NCBI RefSeq assembly: GCF_002277815.1
Contig: NZ_NKJI01000006.1
Location: 248,001-312,000 of the forward strand
Length of the DNA stretch: 64,000 bases
DNA from: Pseudomonas sp. ERMR1:02
GTDB lineage: Bacteria > Pseudomonadota > Gammaproteobacteria > Pseudomonadales > Pseudomonadaceae
Direction: 5' to 3'
A program made the position numbers and the translations under genes. The notes beneath the pieces are model-generated. The model was not told the DNA's origin. It made no database searches and saw only the letters and a program-made list of their open reading frames with translations. Below, in pieces: positions 36,911 through 46,030 of the stretch (its first letter is position 1; the number at the start of each line of letters is the position of its first letter).

Positions 36911-38536
36911 TTATTTGCTGACGCTTACGCCGTAGAAGGAGTTCAAGCCAAATGGGCTGATCTTGAAGTCCTGCACTTCGGCGCGCATGGGTTGGAACAC
37001 CGTCGAGTGAGCGATAGGTGTCATTGGCGTCTGATCTTTGAGGATGTGTTGCGCCTGCTTGTACAGATCGGTGCGCTTGGCCTGATCCGAGGTGCGCTTG
37101 GCTTGTTTGACGATGTCGTCAAACGGCTTGTAGCACCACTTGGAGAAGTTGTTGCCTTCCAGCGAGTCGCAACCGAACAGCACGTTCAGCCAGTTGTCCG
37201 GATCACCATTGTCGCCACTCCAGCCAATCAGCATTGCCTGGTTTTCGCCACCTTTGGAGCGCTTGATGTACTCGCCCCACTCGTAGCTCTGGATCTTGAC
37301 CTTGAGACCGATCTTGGACCAGTCGGACTGCAGCATTTCTGCCATCAGCTTAGCGTTCGGGTTGTACGGACGCTGTACCGGCATCGCCCAGAGTACGATT
37401 TCGGTGCCGTCTTTCACGCCGGCTTCCTTGAGCAGCTCTTTGGCTTTCTCAGGGTTGTACGGCGCATCCTTGATGGTGGTGTCGTAGGACCACTGGGTCG
37501 GTGGCATGGCGTTGACGGCCAGTTGGCCGGCGCCCTGGTACACGGAGTCGATGATCTGCTGTTTGTTGACCGCCATGTCCAGTGCCTGACGCACTTTCAG
37601 TTGGGCCAGCGGATTCGGCTCGTTGCTGCCCTTGACCTTATCCATCACGTTGTAGGCGATGTAACCCAGGTTGAAACCAGCCTGGTCAGGCAACTTCAGG
37701 GTCTTGTCTTCGCGCAGTGCTTTCAGGTCGGCTGGACGAGGGAACAGAGTGATCTGGCACTCGCCCTTCTTCAGCTTCTGGATACGCACCGACGGGTCGG
37801 TGGTGATGGCGAAGATCAGGTTGTCGATCTTGACGTCTTCAGGCTTCCAATAGTCCTTGTTCCCGGTGTAGCGGATGTTGGAGTCTTTCTGGTAGCTCTT
37901 GAACACGAACGGGCCGGTGCCTACCGGCTTCTGGTTGATGTCGGCGGCCTTGCCTTCCTTGAGCAGCTGGGCAGCGTACTCGGCGGACTGGATCGAGGCG
38001 AAGCTCATGGCCATGTTCTGGATGAACGCGGCATCAACGTCTTTGAGGGTGAACTTGACAGTCTTGTCGTCGACTTTATCGATCTTGGTGATGTTGGTGT
38101 CCATCCCCATGTCGGTGAAGTACGGGAATTCGGTCGGGTACGCTTTGCGGAACGGGTCATCCTTGTTAATCATGCGATTAAAGGTGAACAGAACGTCGTC
38201 GGCGTTGAAGGTACGAGTCGGCTTGAAGTACGGGGTAGTGTGGAACTTGACGCCTTCGCGCAGGTGGAAGGTGTAAGTCAGGCCGTCGGTGGAGACGTCC
38301 CAGCTGGTCGCCAGGCCAGGAATAACGGCGGTGCCGCCGCGCTCGAACTGGGTCAGGCGGTTGAACATGGTTTCTGCAGAGGCGTCGAAGTCGGTTCCGG
38401 TGGTGTACTGACCTGGATCGAAACCGGCCGGGCTACCTTCAGAGCAGAACACCAGGTTACCCGCAGCTTGAGCGAACGGCGCGCTAGCCAATAGGCTGGC
38501 GCCAAGTAAAAACGGAATGACCGCGTGTTTAAGCAT
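36911..38536 (-). CDS. Periplasmic dipeptide-binding protein, first gene of the dpp locus
   Basis: The product is 541 residues of SBP_bac_5 with a signal peptide (LLGASLLASAPFAQAA) and the family start LVFCSEGSPAGFDPGQYTT. It is a close paralogue of the next gene (35003-36604), so a tandem duplication is likely. Together with 31725-33320 it makes three binding proteins for one permease, as in P. aeruginosa, where up to five are known at this locus. GAGGCCACC precedes the ATG. Confidence 0.9.
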   Translation of the reverse strand: MLKHAVIPFLLGASLLASAPFAQAAGNLVFCSEGSPAGFDPGQYTTGTDFDASAETMFNRLTQFERGGTAVIPGLATSWDVSTDGLTYTFHLREGVKFHTTPYFKPTRTFNADDVLFTFNRMINKDDPFRKAYPTEFPYFTDMGMDTNITKIDKVDDKTVKFTLKDVDAAFIQNMAMSFASIQSAEYAAQLLKEGKAADINQKPVGTGPFVFKSYQKDSNIRYTGNKDYWKPEDVKIDNLIFAITTDPSVRIQKLKKGECQITLFPRPADLKALREDKTLKLPDQAGFNLGYIAYNVMDKVKGSNEPNPLAQLKVRQALDMAVNKQQIIDSVYQGAGQLAVNAMPPTQWSYDTTIKDAPYNPEKAKELLKEAGVKDGTEIVLWAMPVQRPYNPNAKLMAEMLQSDWSKIGLKVKIQSYEWGEYIKRSKGGENQAMLIGWSGDNGDPDNWLNVLFGCDSLEGNNFSKWCYKPFDDIVKQAKRTSDQAKRTDLYKQAQHILKDQTPMTPIAHSTVFQPMRAEVQDFKISPFGLNSFYGVSVSK

Positions 38537-39012
38537 GGTGGCCTCATGATTTTGTTGTCATTTTTTAATTTGAGGACGACCTCGTGAGTCGTGCCTGCGG
38601 ATACTTATGCAGGGGCCATACCCAATGCAAGATCCAGAGCGACTACAAGCCTTAAACGGTGGCACGAACGTACCTTAATGTCGCATTTGTGTAAAAACTG
38701 ACGCATTTTAACGTTTGCGCGGCTTTTTTGTAGTGCAACTGGCGCACCTTTATGGTGCGCTCAAGCGTCGGGATGCCCGTGGGTGGGGCGGGGGTGTTAC
38801 CTATTTATACCCTCGTCCTGTGGGGGTGAGTATGGGTGAATGGGAGTGGTTATCGTTGTCTTGGTATGGGTCGATCACAGTGAGTTTTACCAAGTGCAAC
38901 TGATGTCGTTTTTTGGGGTGTGCCCGCCCATCCCCAGATTCAGCATAGACGCTGATTGCAAAAAAAAGGCGATCACCGGGGTGATCGCCTTTTTTGCCTG
39001 CGGGTTAACGAA
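38537..39012. other. 476-base gap upstream of the dpp locus
   Basis: It must contain the dpp promoter on the leftward strand, but no box is certain. 38700-38940 is unusually T- and G-rich with no convincing gene. A strong bidirectional terminator sits at 38962-38995. Confidence 0.65.
38962..38995. terminator. Bidirectional terminator after the SIMPL gene
   Basis: A perfect 16-base stem, A6-GGCGATCACC facing GGTGATCGCC-T6 with a 2-base loop, works for the leftward SIMPL transcript. Confidence 0.93.
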
Positions 39013-39729
39013 TCAAGGCATCAGCACTTCAATCGAACCATCGGCGGTCATGCTGACCTGGCTGGTGCCGGCTTCCACTTCCGGGGTCACCGGTGCGCTG
39101 TCCATGCTGGCGGCTTTCATCATCATCGGTGCGCGCATGTACGGTTGCGGGTAGCCGTTGCTGTTGAGGTTCATATTGACGATCTTGTAGCCCTTGCCGC
39201 CCAGAGCGTCGGTGGCGAGTTGGGCGCGAGCCTTGAAGGCAGTCACCGCGTCCTTGAGCAGGGCGTCTTCGCTGGCCTTGCGGGTCGGTGTGGCGATGGC
39301 GAAGTCCATGCCGCCCATCTTCAGGTCGTTGAGCAGTTCACCGGTCAGCTTCGACAGTGCGGCGAAATCGGTGCTTTCCAGGCGCAGTTCAGCGCGCTCT
39401 CGCCAGCCAGTAATTTTTTGGCCCTTGGTGTCATAGATCGGGTAGCTGTTGCGGCTGCCCTGGCGCAGGGTGATGTCTTTAACCTGCCTGGCCTGGGCCA
39501 GCGCCTTGTTCATGGTGGTGCTGACGTCGGCGGCGAGCTTGGCCGGATCGGTGTTTTGTTCTTCGGTGTAGAGAGTCACGATCATCAGGTCGCGAGCCAC
39601 TTCCTGGCTGACTTCGGCGCGCAGGGAAATCTGGTTGTAGTGAAGCTCGTCGGCAGCCAAGGCCGGGAGGCTGGCGATAGTGCCAACACTCAGGGCGAGG
39701 AGGGCAGCGCTGCGGCGGAATGTGTGCAT
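39013..39729 (-). CDS. SIMPL-domain (DUF541) periplasmic protein
   Basis: The product is 238 residues. A signal peptide (RRSAALLALSVGTIASLPALA) is followed by the SIMPL/DUF541 domain, with segments ISLRAEVSQEVARDLMIVTLY and WRERAELRLESTDFAALSKL typical of the family. Members form oligomeric periplasmic assemblies, and some protect against oxidative stress, but the role here is unknown. It lies between the dpp locus and roxSR, as in P. aeruginosa. The ATG at 39729 has an AGGAGCC ribosome site. Confidence 0.88.
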   Translation of the reverse strand: MHTFRRSAALLALSVGTIASLPALAADELHYNQISLRAEVSQEVARDLMIVTLYTEEQNTDPAKLAADVSTTMNKALAQARQVKDITLRQGSRNSYPIYDTKGQKITGWRERAELRLESTDFAALSKLTGELLNDLKMGGMDFAIATPTRKASEDALLKDAVTAFKARAQLATDALGGKGYKIVNMNLNSNGYPQPYMRAPMMMKAASMDSAPVTPEVEAGTSQVSMTADGSIEVLMP

Positions 39730-40091
39730 GAAGGCTCCTAAGGTGGTGCGCAGGAAATGGTCCGGGCCTGCGTGAAATCATCAGACTCTAGCTTCAATGA
39801 TCCGGTTCGCACAGTTACAACTTCTATACAGATCGACGCGATCCTTTGTAGCAGCTGCCGAAGGCTGCGTTCGGCTGCGAAGCAGCCGCAGATCCGGTAT
39901 GCGCGGTTTTCCTGAAGTACCGCAGTGTCGGATTTTACGACTGCTTCGCAGCCGGACGCAGGCTTCGCCAGCTGCTACAAGGGACGTGTTTCGCCGATGA
40001 CCATGTGGCGGTTTGCCGCACTTTTGCCTGTCAGCCCTTGTGCTTGGTTATACTCCCTGCGATCCGCCTGGAGCGCTCATCAGGAGAGCTC
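39730..40091. other. 362-base gap between the SIMPL gene and roxS
   Basis: It contains a REPIN-like inverted pair (39846-39980) and a likely roxS -10 box TATACT at 40049-40054. No gene was seen. Confidence 0.65.
39846..39980. repeat. REPIN-like inverted pair (GCAGCTGCCGAAGG class)
   Basis: TTGTAGCAGCTGCCGAAGGC and its imperfect complement GCTTCGCCAGCTGCTACAA flank inner copies of GGCTGCGAAGCAGCCG. It is related to, but less perfect than, the element at 24616-24756. Confidence 0.78.
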
Positions 40092-41354
40092 ATGCTCGCC
40101 CCCGTTCAAATCACTTCCGCCACTCGCCAGAATCTCTGGCGGCTGACGTTCATCCGCACGTTGGTGCTGGCCGCCCAGGCCGGTTCCGTGGGCCTGGCCT
40201 ACTGGCTCGAACTGCTGCCACTGCCCTGGTTTCAACTGGCCGCGACCCTCGGTTGCTCGATGTTGCTGTGTGCTTTCACAGCGATTCGCCTGCGTACTAC
40301 GTGGCCGGTCACCGAACTTGAGTACGCCGTGCAACTGGCTTGCGATCTGTTTATCCACAGCGCCTTGCTGTATTTCTCCGGCGGTTCGACCAACCCCTTC
40401 GTCTCCTACTATCTGGTGCCGCTGACCATTGCAGCGGTGACGCTTCCGTGGCGTTATTCGGTGGTTCTGTCGGGCATCGCGCTAACGATGTACACCCTGC
40501 TGCTGGCGCGGTTCTATCCGTTGCAAACCTTCCCGATCGCCCGGGAAAATTTGCAGGTGTACGGGATGTGGCTGAGTTTCGCCCTGGCGGCGGCAGTCAT
40601 AACGTTCTTCGCCGCGCGCATGGCTGAAGAACTACGCCGTCAGGAAGAATTGCGGGCGATCCGCCGCGAAGAAGGCCTGCGCGATCAGCAATTGCTGGCC
40701 GTCGCCACACAGGCGGCGGGCGCCGCCCATGAGCTGGGGACGCCGCTGGCGACGATGAGCGTACTGCTCAAGGAAATGCGCCAGGATCATCACGACCCGA
40801 TGTTGCAGGACGACCTCAGCGTGCTGCAGGATCAAGTCAAACTGTGCAAGCAGACGTTGCAGCAACTGGTACGCGCCGCCGAGGCCAATCGCCGATTGGC
40901 GGTAGAGATGCAGGACGTCACCGATTGGCTCGATGAAGCGCTCAATCGCTGGCACCTGATGCGCCCGGAAGCCAGTTATCGCTTCCAGCGCCTGGGCCAA
41001 GGCACGGTGCCGCGCATGGCGCCCCCGCCGGACCTGACCCAAGCGCTGCTGAATTTGCTGAACAACGCGGCGGATGCCTGTCCTGAAGGACTGCAAGTGA
41101 CCCTGGACTGGAATGCCGAAGATTTGACCATCAGCATCCGCGACCACGGTGCCGGTGTGCCGCTGGCCATCGCCGAGCAGATCGGCAAGCCGTTTTTTAC
41201 CACCAAGGGCAAAGGTTTCGGCCTGGGCCTGTTTTTGAGCAAGGCCAGCGTGACACGCGCCGGCGGCTCAGTGAAACTCTATAGTCATGAGGAAGGCGGC
41301 ACGCTCACCGAGCTGCGCCTGCCCCACGGCGCCCGAGGAGACCAACATGAGTGA
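40092..41354 (+). CDS. roxS: RoxS, RegB/PrrB-type redox sensor histidine kinase
   Basis: The product is 420 residues. It has about six N-terminal membrane helices with the quinone-site signature GGSTNPF (residues 98-104, matching GGxxNPF of RegB), then a dimerisation domain with phospho-accepting H213 (AAHELGTPLA) and an HATPase domain (NLLNNAADACPEG, GFGLGLFLSKA). It senses respiratory redox state and, with RoxR, controls terminal oxidases, including the cyanide-insensitive oxidase. AGGAG at -11 decides the ATG at 40092. The longer open frame has no such site. Its stop lies 7 bases past the roxR ATG. Confidence 0.93.
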   Translation: MLAPVQITSATRQNLWRLTFIRTLVLAAQAGSVGLAYWLELLPLPWFQLAATLGCSMLLCAFTAIRLRTTWPVTELEYAVQLACDLFIHSALLYFSGGSTNPFVSYYLVPLTIAAVTLPWRYSVVLSGIALTMYTLLLARFYPLQTFPIARENLQVYGMWLSFALAAAVITFFAARMAEELRRQEELRAIRREEGLRDQQLLAVATQAAGAAHELGTPLATMSVLLKEMRQDHHDPMLQDDLSVLQDQVKLCKQTLQQLVRAAEANRRLAVEMQDVTDWLDEALNRWHLMRPEASYRFQRLGQGTVPRMAPPPDLTQALLNLLNNAADACPEGLQVTLDWNAEDLTISIRDHGAGVPLAIAEQIGKPFFTTKGKGFGLGLFLSKASVTRAGGSVKLYSHEEGGTLTELRLPHGARGDQHE

Positions 41355-41907
41355 CGAAATCCAGGTTGAAGGCGAAGAACTGCCGCATTTGCTGCTGGTC
41401 GACGACGATGCGACCTTTACTCGGGTGATGGCCCGCGCCATGGCTCGCCGTGGCTTTCGCGTCAGCACCGCAGGTTCCGCCGAAGAGGGGCTGACCATCG
41501 CCCAGAATGATCTGCCGGACTACGCTGCGCTGGATCTGAAAATGGACGGCGATTCGGGCCTGGTGCTGTTGCCAAAGCTGCTGGAAATGGACCCGGAAAT
41601 GCGCGTGGTGATTCTCACCGGTTATTCGAGCATCGCAACCGCCGTGGAAGCGATCAAGCGCGGTGCCTGCAACTACCTGTGCAAACCGGCCGACGCCGAC
41701 GACGTGCTGGCCGCGCTGCTGTCCGAACACGCCGACCTCGACAGCCTGGTGCCGGAAAACCCGATGTCCGTGGACCGCTTGCAGTGGGAGCACATCCAGC
41801 GCGTACTGACCGAGCACGAAGGCAACATCTCCGCCACGGCCCGCGCCCTGGGCATGCACCGCCGCACGCTGCAGCGCAAACTGCAGAAGCGTCCGGTTCG
41901 TCGCTGA
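41347..41907 (+). CDS. roxR: RoxR, PrrA/RegA-type response regulator
   Basis: The product is 186 residues: a receiver domain with acidic pocket VDDDAT and phospho-acceptor D63 (ALDLKMDGDSG), a short proline-free linker, and a Fis-type helix-turn-helix (GNISATARALGMHRRTLQRK). It is the partner of RoxS and overlaps it by 8 bases, so the two are translationally coupled. The GAGGAGACCAAC ribosome site precedes the ATG at 41347. An upstream in-frame ATG within roxS lacks one. Confidence 0.94.
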   Translation: MSDEIQVEGEELPHLLLVDDDATFTRVMARAMARRGFRVSTAGSAEEGLTIAQNDLPDYAALDLKMDGDSGLVLLPKLLEMDPEMRVVILTGYSSIATAVEAIKRGACNYLCKPADADDVLAALLSEHADLDSLVPENPMSVDRLQWEHIQRVLTEHEGNISATARALGMHRRTLQRKLQKRPVRR

Positions 41908-41947
41908 ACCTGCGCTGAACGAATGCGGGCCGTTCCTCGCGACAATC

Positions 41948-41973
41948 CGAACCGATCATCTATGATCGGTTCG
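41948..41973. terminator. Hairpin after roxR
   Basis: A perfect 11-base stem (CGAACCGATCA / TGATCGGTTCG) with loop TCTA lies 40 bases after roxR. No strong T-run follows, so it is a partial terminator or mRNA end. Confidence 0.6.
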
Positions 41974-42004
41974 TGCGTGTACTTTTCTTTATTGAGCCTT
42001 ATCC

Positions 42005-43732
42005 ATGAATCAGAACGCTGAATATTCCGCGGTCAACGATGCTGTGCGCGGGCAGTTTTTTCGAAAAGTCTGGGCGATGACCACGCCTTACTGGCGCAGC
42101 GAGGAGAAGGGCAAGGCCTGGACGCTGCTGATCGCGGTGATTGCATTGTCGCTGGTCAGCGTAGGGATCTCGGTGTGGTTCAACACCTGGTACAAGGATT
42201 TCTACAATGCCCTGCAGAAGAAAGACGAAGCGGCGTTCTGGCAGTTGATTCTGTATTTCTGCGCGATCGCAGCCGTCGCGATTGTCGGTGCGGTGTATCG
42301 GCTCTACCTGACGCAGATGCTGACGATTCGCTGGCGGGCGTGGCTCACCGAGAAATATTTTTCCCGCTGGCTCGGCGACAAGAATTACTACCAGCTGGAG
42401 CAGGGTGGCTACACCGATAACCCGGACCAACGGATTTCCGAAGACCTCAACAACTTCACCTCGAACACGCTGGAACTGGGCATTGGTTTACTTCGCAACA
42501 TTGTCAGCCTGGTATCGTTCTCGATCATTCTGTGGGGCGTGTCAGGCAGTATCGAAGTATGGGGTTTCACCATTCCCGGCTACATGTTCTGGTGCGTACT
42601 GGTTTATGCCGTTGTGGGCAGTTGGCTGACGCATTTGATCGGTCGTCGCTTGATCGGCCTGAACAACCAACAACAACGCTTCGAAGCCGATTTGCGTTTC
42701 TCCATGGTGCGGATTCGCGAGAATGCCGAAAGTATCGCGCTGTACAACGGCGAACCCAACGAACATCGTCGGTTGAGCAGTCGCTTCGGGATGGTCTGGC
42801 ATAATTTCTGGGACATCATGAAGGTGTCCAAGCGCCTGACATTCTTCACTGCCGGTTACAGTCAGGCCGCCATCATCTTTCCGTTCATCGTCGCTTCCCC
42901 GCGTTACTTGTCCGGCAAAATCGAACTCGGCGAGCTGATGCAGATCAGCTCGGCGTTCGGCAACGTGCAGGAAAGTTTCAGCTGGTTCATCAGTGCATAC
43001 CAGAGCCTCGCCTCCTGGCGCGCCACCTGTGATCGTTTGCTGAGCTTCCGTCAGGCCATGAGCGACAACGAAGAACGTGCGCCAGCCATTGACGTGCAGA
43101 ATCAGGGGGATGCGTTGAAAGTGCACAACCTTGGCCTCGATCTCGCGGACGGTCGTCACTTATTGACCAATGCCGACATGACCGTAGAAGAGGGCGAGCG
43201 GGTCATGCTCAGCGGTCGTTCCGGCAGCGGCAAGTCGACCCTGCTACGGACAATGGGGCACCTGTGGCCGATGGGACACGGCAGCATTCGCTTGCCAGCG
43301 GCGCGTTATCTGTTCCTGCCGCAAAAACCTTATTTGCCCATTGGCACCCTGCGTGAAGCGCTGAGTTATCCACAGGCCAGCGACACCTATCAGACCGAGC
43401 GATACGTGCACGTACTGGAAACCTGCCGCTTGCCGCATCTGGTAGCGCGTCTGGACGAAGCCAATCACTGGCAGCGCATGCTCTCGCCGGGTGAGCAACA
43501 ACGCCTGGCCTTTGCCCGCGCGCTGCTTTACGCACCGCAATGGCTATACATGGACGAAGCGACATCGGCGATGGATGAAGAAGACGAGGCGTCGCTCTAT
43601 CAGGCGCTGATCGATCAGCTGCCAGGGCTGAGCATCGTTAGCGTCGGCCATCGCAGCAGCCTCAAGCGTTTCCATCCGCGGCATGTTCGAATCGACAACG
43701 GCCATCTGGTGGATCAGACCGTGACCGCATAA
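42005..43732 (+). CDS. ABC transporter, fused membrane and ATPase domains (SbmA/YddA/ABCD-like)
   Basis: The product is 575 residues. The membrane domain is of the ABC_membrane_2 type (SbmA/BacA and peroxisomal ABCD family), with the WRAWLTEKYFSRWL and DNPDQRISEDLNNF segments. The C-terminal ATPase has Walker A SGRSGSGKST, signature LSPGEQQRLAFARAL and Walker B WLYMDEATSAMDEE. It is a half-transporter that would work as a dimer. Relatives move peptides, vitamin B12 or fatty-acyl compounds, and the substrate here is unknown. It follows roxR by about 100 bases and a hairpin, so it may have its own promoter. Confidence 0.87.
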   Translation: MNQNAEYSAVNDAVRGQFFRKVWAMTTPYWRSEEKGKAWTLLIAVIALSLVSVGISVWFNTWYKDFYNALQKKDEAAFWQLILYFCAIAAVAIVGAVYRLYLTQMLTIRWRAWLTEKYFSRWLGDKNYYQLEQGGYTDNPDQRISEDLNNFTSNTLELGIGLLRNIVSLVSFSIILWGVSGSIEVWGFTIPGYMFWCVLVYAVVGSWLTHLIGRRLIGLNNQQQRFEADLRFSMVRIRENAESIALYNGEPNEHRRLSSRFGMVWHNFWDIMKVSKRLTFFTAGYSQAAIIFPFIVASPRYLSGKIELGELMQISSAFGNVQESFSWFISAYQSLASWRATCDRLLSFRQAMSDNEERAPAIDVQNQGDALKVHNLGLDLADGRHLLTNADMTVEEGERVMLSGRSGSGKSTLLRTMGHLWPMGHGSIRLPAARYLFLPQKPYLPIGTLREALSYPQASDTYQTERYVHVLETCRLPHLVARLDEANHWQRMLSPGEQQRLAFARALLYAPQWLYMDEATSAMDEEDEASLYQALIDQLPGLSIVSVGHRSSLKRFHPRHVRIDNGHLVDQTVTA

Positions 43733-43744
43733 ACCCCACAGCCC

Positions 43745-43836
43745 CAGTAGGAGCGGGGCTTGCCCGCGAAGAACGATAACGCGCTCATAAATAGAGACCG
43801 CGTAACGGCCTTCGCGGGCAAGCCTCGCTCCTACGA
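43745..43836. repeat. REPIN (GTAGGAGCGGGGC variant)
   Basis: CAGTAGGAGCGGGGCTTGCC and its complement ending GCCTCGCTCCTACGAG enclose about 40 bases after the ABC transporter gene. Confidence 0.82.
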
Positions 43837-43915
43837 GAGGGAGGTGGTGGTGATCGTACAACCGCGTTGAGCTATGATGCGGTTTCAGCCGAATTTTTCG
43901 AGACAGATGTTCACC

Positions 43916-44665
43916 ATGGAAAACCCGATCGACGCACCACGCCTCCCTCGCAAGCGCCGCAGCCTCGCTCAGGAACTGGTGACGGTGCTGTCCGAGCAGA
44001 TTCGCGACGGTCACCTCAAGCGTGGCGACAAATTGCCCACCGAGTCGGCAATCATGGACGCCCATGGCGTTAGCCGCACGGTGGTGCGCGAGGCGATTTC
44101 CCGTTTGCAGGCGGCCGGCCAGGTTGAAACCCGCCACGGCATCGGCACCTTCGTGCTCGATACCCCGAGCCCGAGCGGTTTTCGCATCGACCCGGCGACC
44201 GTGGTCACCTTGCGTGACGTGTTGGCGATTCTGGAACTGCGCATCAGCCTGGAAGTGGAGTCCGCAGGCCTCGCCGCGCAACGCCGCAGCGCCGAGCAGC
44301 TTGGTCTGATGAGGGCTGCACTGGATGCGCTGAATGAAAGTGTCTCCCACGCCAGCGATGCCGTGGCCTCGGACTTCCAGTTCCACCTGCAGATTGCGCT
44401 GGCCACCGGCAACCGTTACTTCACAGACATCATGACTCACCTGGGTACCAGCATCATCCCGCGCACCCGTCTCAACTCCGCGCGGCTGGCCCATGACGAT
44501 CAGCAGCACTACATGAATCGCCTGAGCCGTGAGCACGAGGAGATCTACGACGCGATTGCCCGCCAAGACTCCGACGCCGCCCGCGCGGCCATGCGCCTGC
44601 ACCTGACCAACAGCCGGGAACGGCTACGTCATGCCCATGAAGAGGCTGAGGCGCAGCGGGGGTAA
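43916..44665 (+). CDS. FadR-subfamily GntR regulator, probable galactarate regulator
   Basis: The product is 249 residues: an N-terminal winged helix (LKRGDKLPTESAIMDAHGVSRTVVREAI) and a C-terminal all-helical FCD ligand domain with the metal-site residues D-x4-H and later H (SDFQFHLQIALATGN). By position it controls the galactarate genes that follow, probably through the palindrome at 44967-44990. An in-frame ATG at 43907 (MFTMENP) is an alternative start and is nearer to the GAGACAG ribosome site. A -10 like TATGAT lies at 43873-43878. The ligand is inferred to be a sugar diacid or its breakdown product. Confidence 0.86.
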   Translation: MENPIDAPRLPRKRRSLAQELVTVLSEQIRDGHLKRGDKLPTESAIMDAHGVSRTVVREAISRLQAAGQVETRHGIGTFVLDTPSPSGFRIDPATVVTLRDVLAILELRISLEVESAGLAAQRRSAEQLGLMRAALDALNESVSHASDAVASDFQFHLQIALATGNRYFTDIMTHLGTSIIPRTRLNSARLAHDDQQHYMNRLSREHEEIYDAIARQDSDAARAAMRLHLTNSRERLRHAHEEAEAQRG

Positions 44666-44701
44666 GATTTCAGGCGAGGTCATTTGTCGCCTTTCAGATT
44701 G

Positions 44702-44770
44702 CCTTCGCGGGCAAGCCTCGCTCCTACAGGTTTGCGCCGTTCCTGTAGGAGCGAGGCTTGCCCGCGAAGG
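44702..44770. repeat. Divergent REP pair (GTAGGAGCGAGGC class)
   Basis: CCTTCGCGGGCAAGCCTCGC and its exact complement are separated by about 13 bases, forming a long perfect hairpin of 28-base arms after the GntR gene. Confidence 0.87.
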
Positions 44771-44950
44771 GGTCATACGTCATCCACAAAACCGTCAGCC
44801 ACTCCACTGATTGTCTGGCCGAATCTCCCGACAACGTATCTCTGTAGAGCCGTTTGTCGCACCAACTCCGCCCCCCCCACTCAAAGGCCATGAAACCCGG
44901 TCTTCAAACGTTCTTGTCGAACAATTTTCACCCACAGCGATGAAATGCAG

Positions 44951-44990
44951 TTGACGGTTGTATTTTAAGTTGTACGATGACCTACAACTT
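44951..44990 (+). promoter_or_regulatory. kdgD promoter with overlapping palindromic operator
   Basis: The -35 TTGACG (44951-44956) and -10 TACGAT (44973-44978) are 16 bases apart. A perfect palindrome, AAGTTGTA (44967-44974) and TACAACTT (44983-44990) with an 8-base spacer, covers the -10 region, the right position for repression by the neighbouring GntR-family protein. Confidence 0.68.
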
Positions 44991-45044
44991 CAGCGCAGGC
45001 TGATCAGTCTTCTCACAAACGTCGCTACCCAGGGTGTTCGAATA

Positions 45045-45956
45045 ATGAATCCACAAGAACTGAAGTCCATCCTTTCTGCCGGTCTGCTGTCTTTCCCGGT
45101 CACCGATTTCAATGCTCAGGGCGATTTCAACCGCGCGGGCTACATCAAACGTCTGGAATGGCTGGCCCCATACGGCGCCTCGGCCCTATTCGCCGCAGGC
45201 GGCACCGGTGAGTTCTTCTCCCTGGCGGCCAGCGAATATTCGGAAATCATCAAGACCGCCGTCGACACCTGCGCTACCAGCGTGCCGATTCTGGCCGGCG
45301 TTGGCGGTTCGACCCGTCAAGCCATCGAATACGCTCAGGAAGCCGAGCGTCTGGGCGCCAAAGGCCTGTTGCTGCTGCCGCACTATTTGACCGAAGCCAG
45401 CCAGGACGGCGTTGCCGCCCACGTTGAAGCCGTGTGCAAATCGGTCAACATCGGTGTTGTGGTTTACAACCGAAACGTCTGCCGCCTGACCGCGCCGCTG
45501 CTGGAACGCCTGGCCGAGCGCTGCCCGAACCTGATCGGCTACAAGGATGGCCTGGGTGATATCGAATTGATGGTGTCGATCCGTCGCCGCCTCGGTGATC
45601 GCTTCAGCTACCTGGGCGGTTTGCCAACCGCCGAAGTCTACGCCGCGGCCTACAAGGCACTGGGTGTGCCGGTCTACTCCTCGGCGGTGTTCAACTTCAT
45701 CCCGAAAACCGCGATGGATTTCTACCACGCGATCGCTCGCGAAGATCACGCCACCGTCGGCAAGATCATCGATGACTTCTTCCTGCCGTACCTGGACATC
45801 CGCAACCGCAAGGCCGGCTACGCCGTGAGCATCGTCAAGGCCGGGGCAAAAATCGCCGGCTATGACGCAGGCCCTGTGCGTGCACCGCTGACCGACCTGA
45901 CCGGCGAAGAGTACGAAATGCTCGCCGCGTTGATCGACAAGCAAGGTGCGCAGTAA
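45045..45956 (+). CDS. kdgD: 5-dehydro-4-deoxyglucarate dehydratase KdgD
   Basis: The product is 303 residues of the DapA/NAL aldolase family. It turns 5-keto-4-deoxyglucarate into 2-oxoglutarate semialdehyde, CO2 and water. The Schiff-base lysine is K167 ([10 protein letters not shown]). The GGTGEFFSL substrate loop and the Y141 region (VVYNRN) are typical of KdgD. The ATG at 45045 gives the exact family length. The frame is open upstream but crosses the promoter. A terminator follows at once (45973-45999). Confidence 0.94.
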   Translation: MNPQELKSILSAGLLSFPVTDFNAQGDFNRAGYIKRLEWLAPYGASALFAAGGTGEFFSLAASEYSEIIKTAVDTCATSVPILAGVGGSTRQAIEYAQEAERLGAKGLLLLPHYLTEASQDGVAAHVEAVCKSVNIGVVVYNRNVCRLTAPLLERLAERCPNLIGYKDGLGDIELMVSIRRRLGDRFSYLGGLPTAEVYAAAYKALGVPVYSSAVFNFIPKTAMDFYHAIAREDHATVGKIIDDFFLPYLDIRNRKAGYAVSIVKAGAKIAGYDAGPVRAPLTDLTGEEYEMLAALIDKQGAQ

Positions 45957-45972
45957 CACATCAAATTGAACG

Positions 45973-45999
45973 AGGCCGCTGAGTATTCAGCGGCCTTTT
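45973..45999 (+). terminator. Rho-independent terminator after kdgD
   Basis: A perfect 10-base stem (AGGCCGCTGA / TCAGCGGCCT) with a GTAT loop is followed by TTT. It separates kdgD from the dehydrogenase, so read-through or attenuation is needed if they share a promoter. Confidence 0.85.
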
Positions 46000-46030
46000 G
46001 CGTAAGGCTTTTTGTTTCGAGGGCAGTCCC

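Larger units (their letters stand above)
44666..45044. other. 379-base gap between the GntR gene and kdgD
   Basis: It holds a REP pair at 44702-44770, a C-rich stretch near 44871-44879 and a promoter with operator at 44951-44990. No gene was seen. Confidence 0.7.

Noticed and set aside
38715-39154. Short plus-strand frames in the dpp upstream gap
   Set aside because: No ribosome site, odd composition, and one runs through the terminator into the antisense of the SIMPL gene.
44684-44893. 69-codon frame between the GntR gene and kdgD
   Set aside because: Runs through the REP pair; composition reflects the repeat, not a gene.
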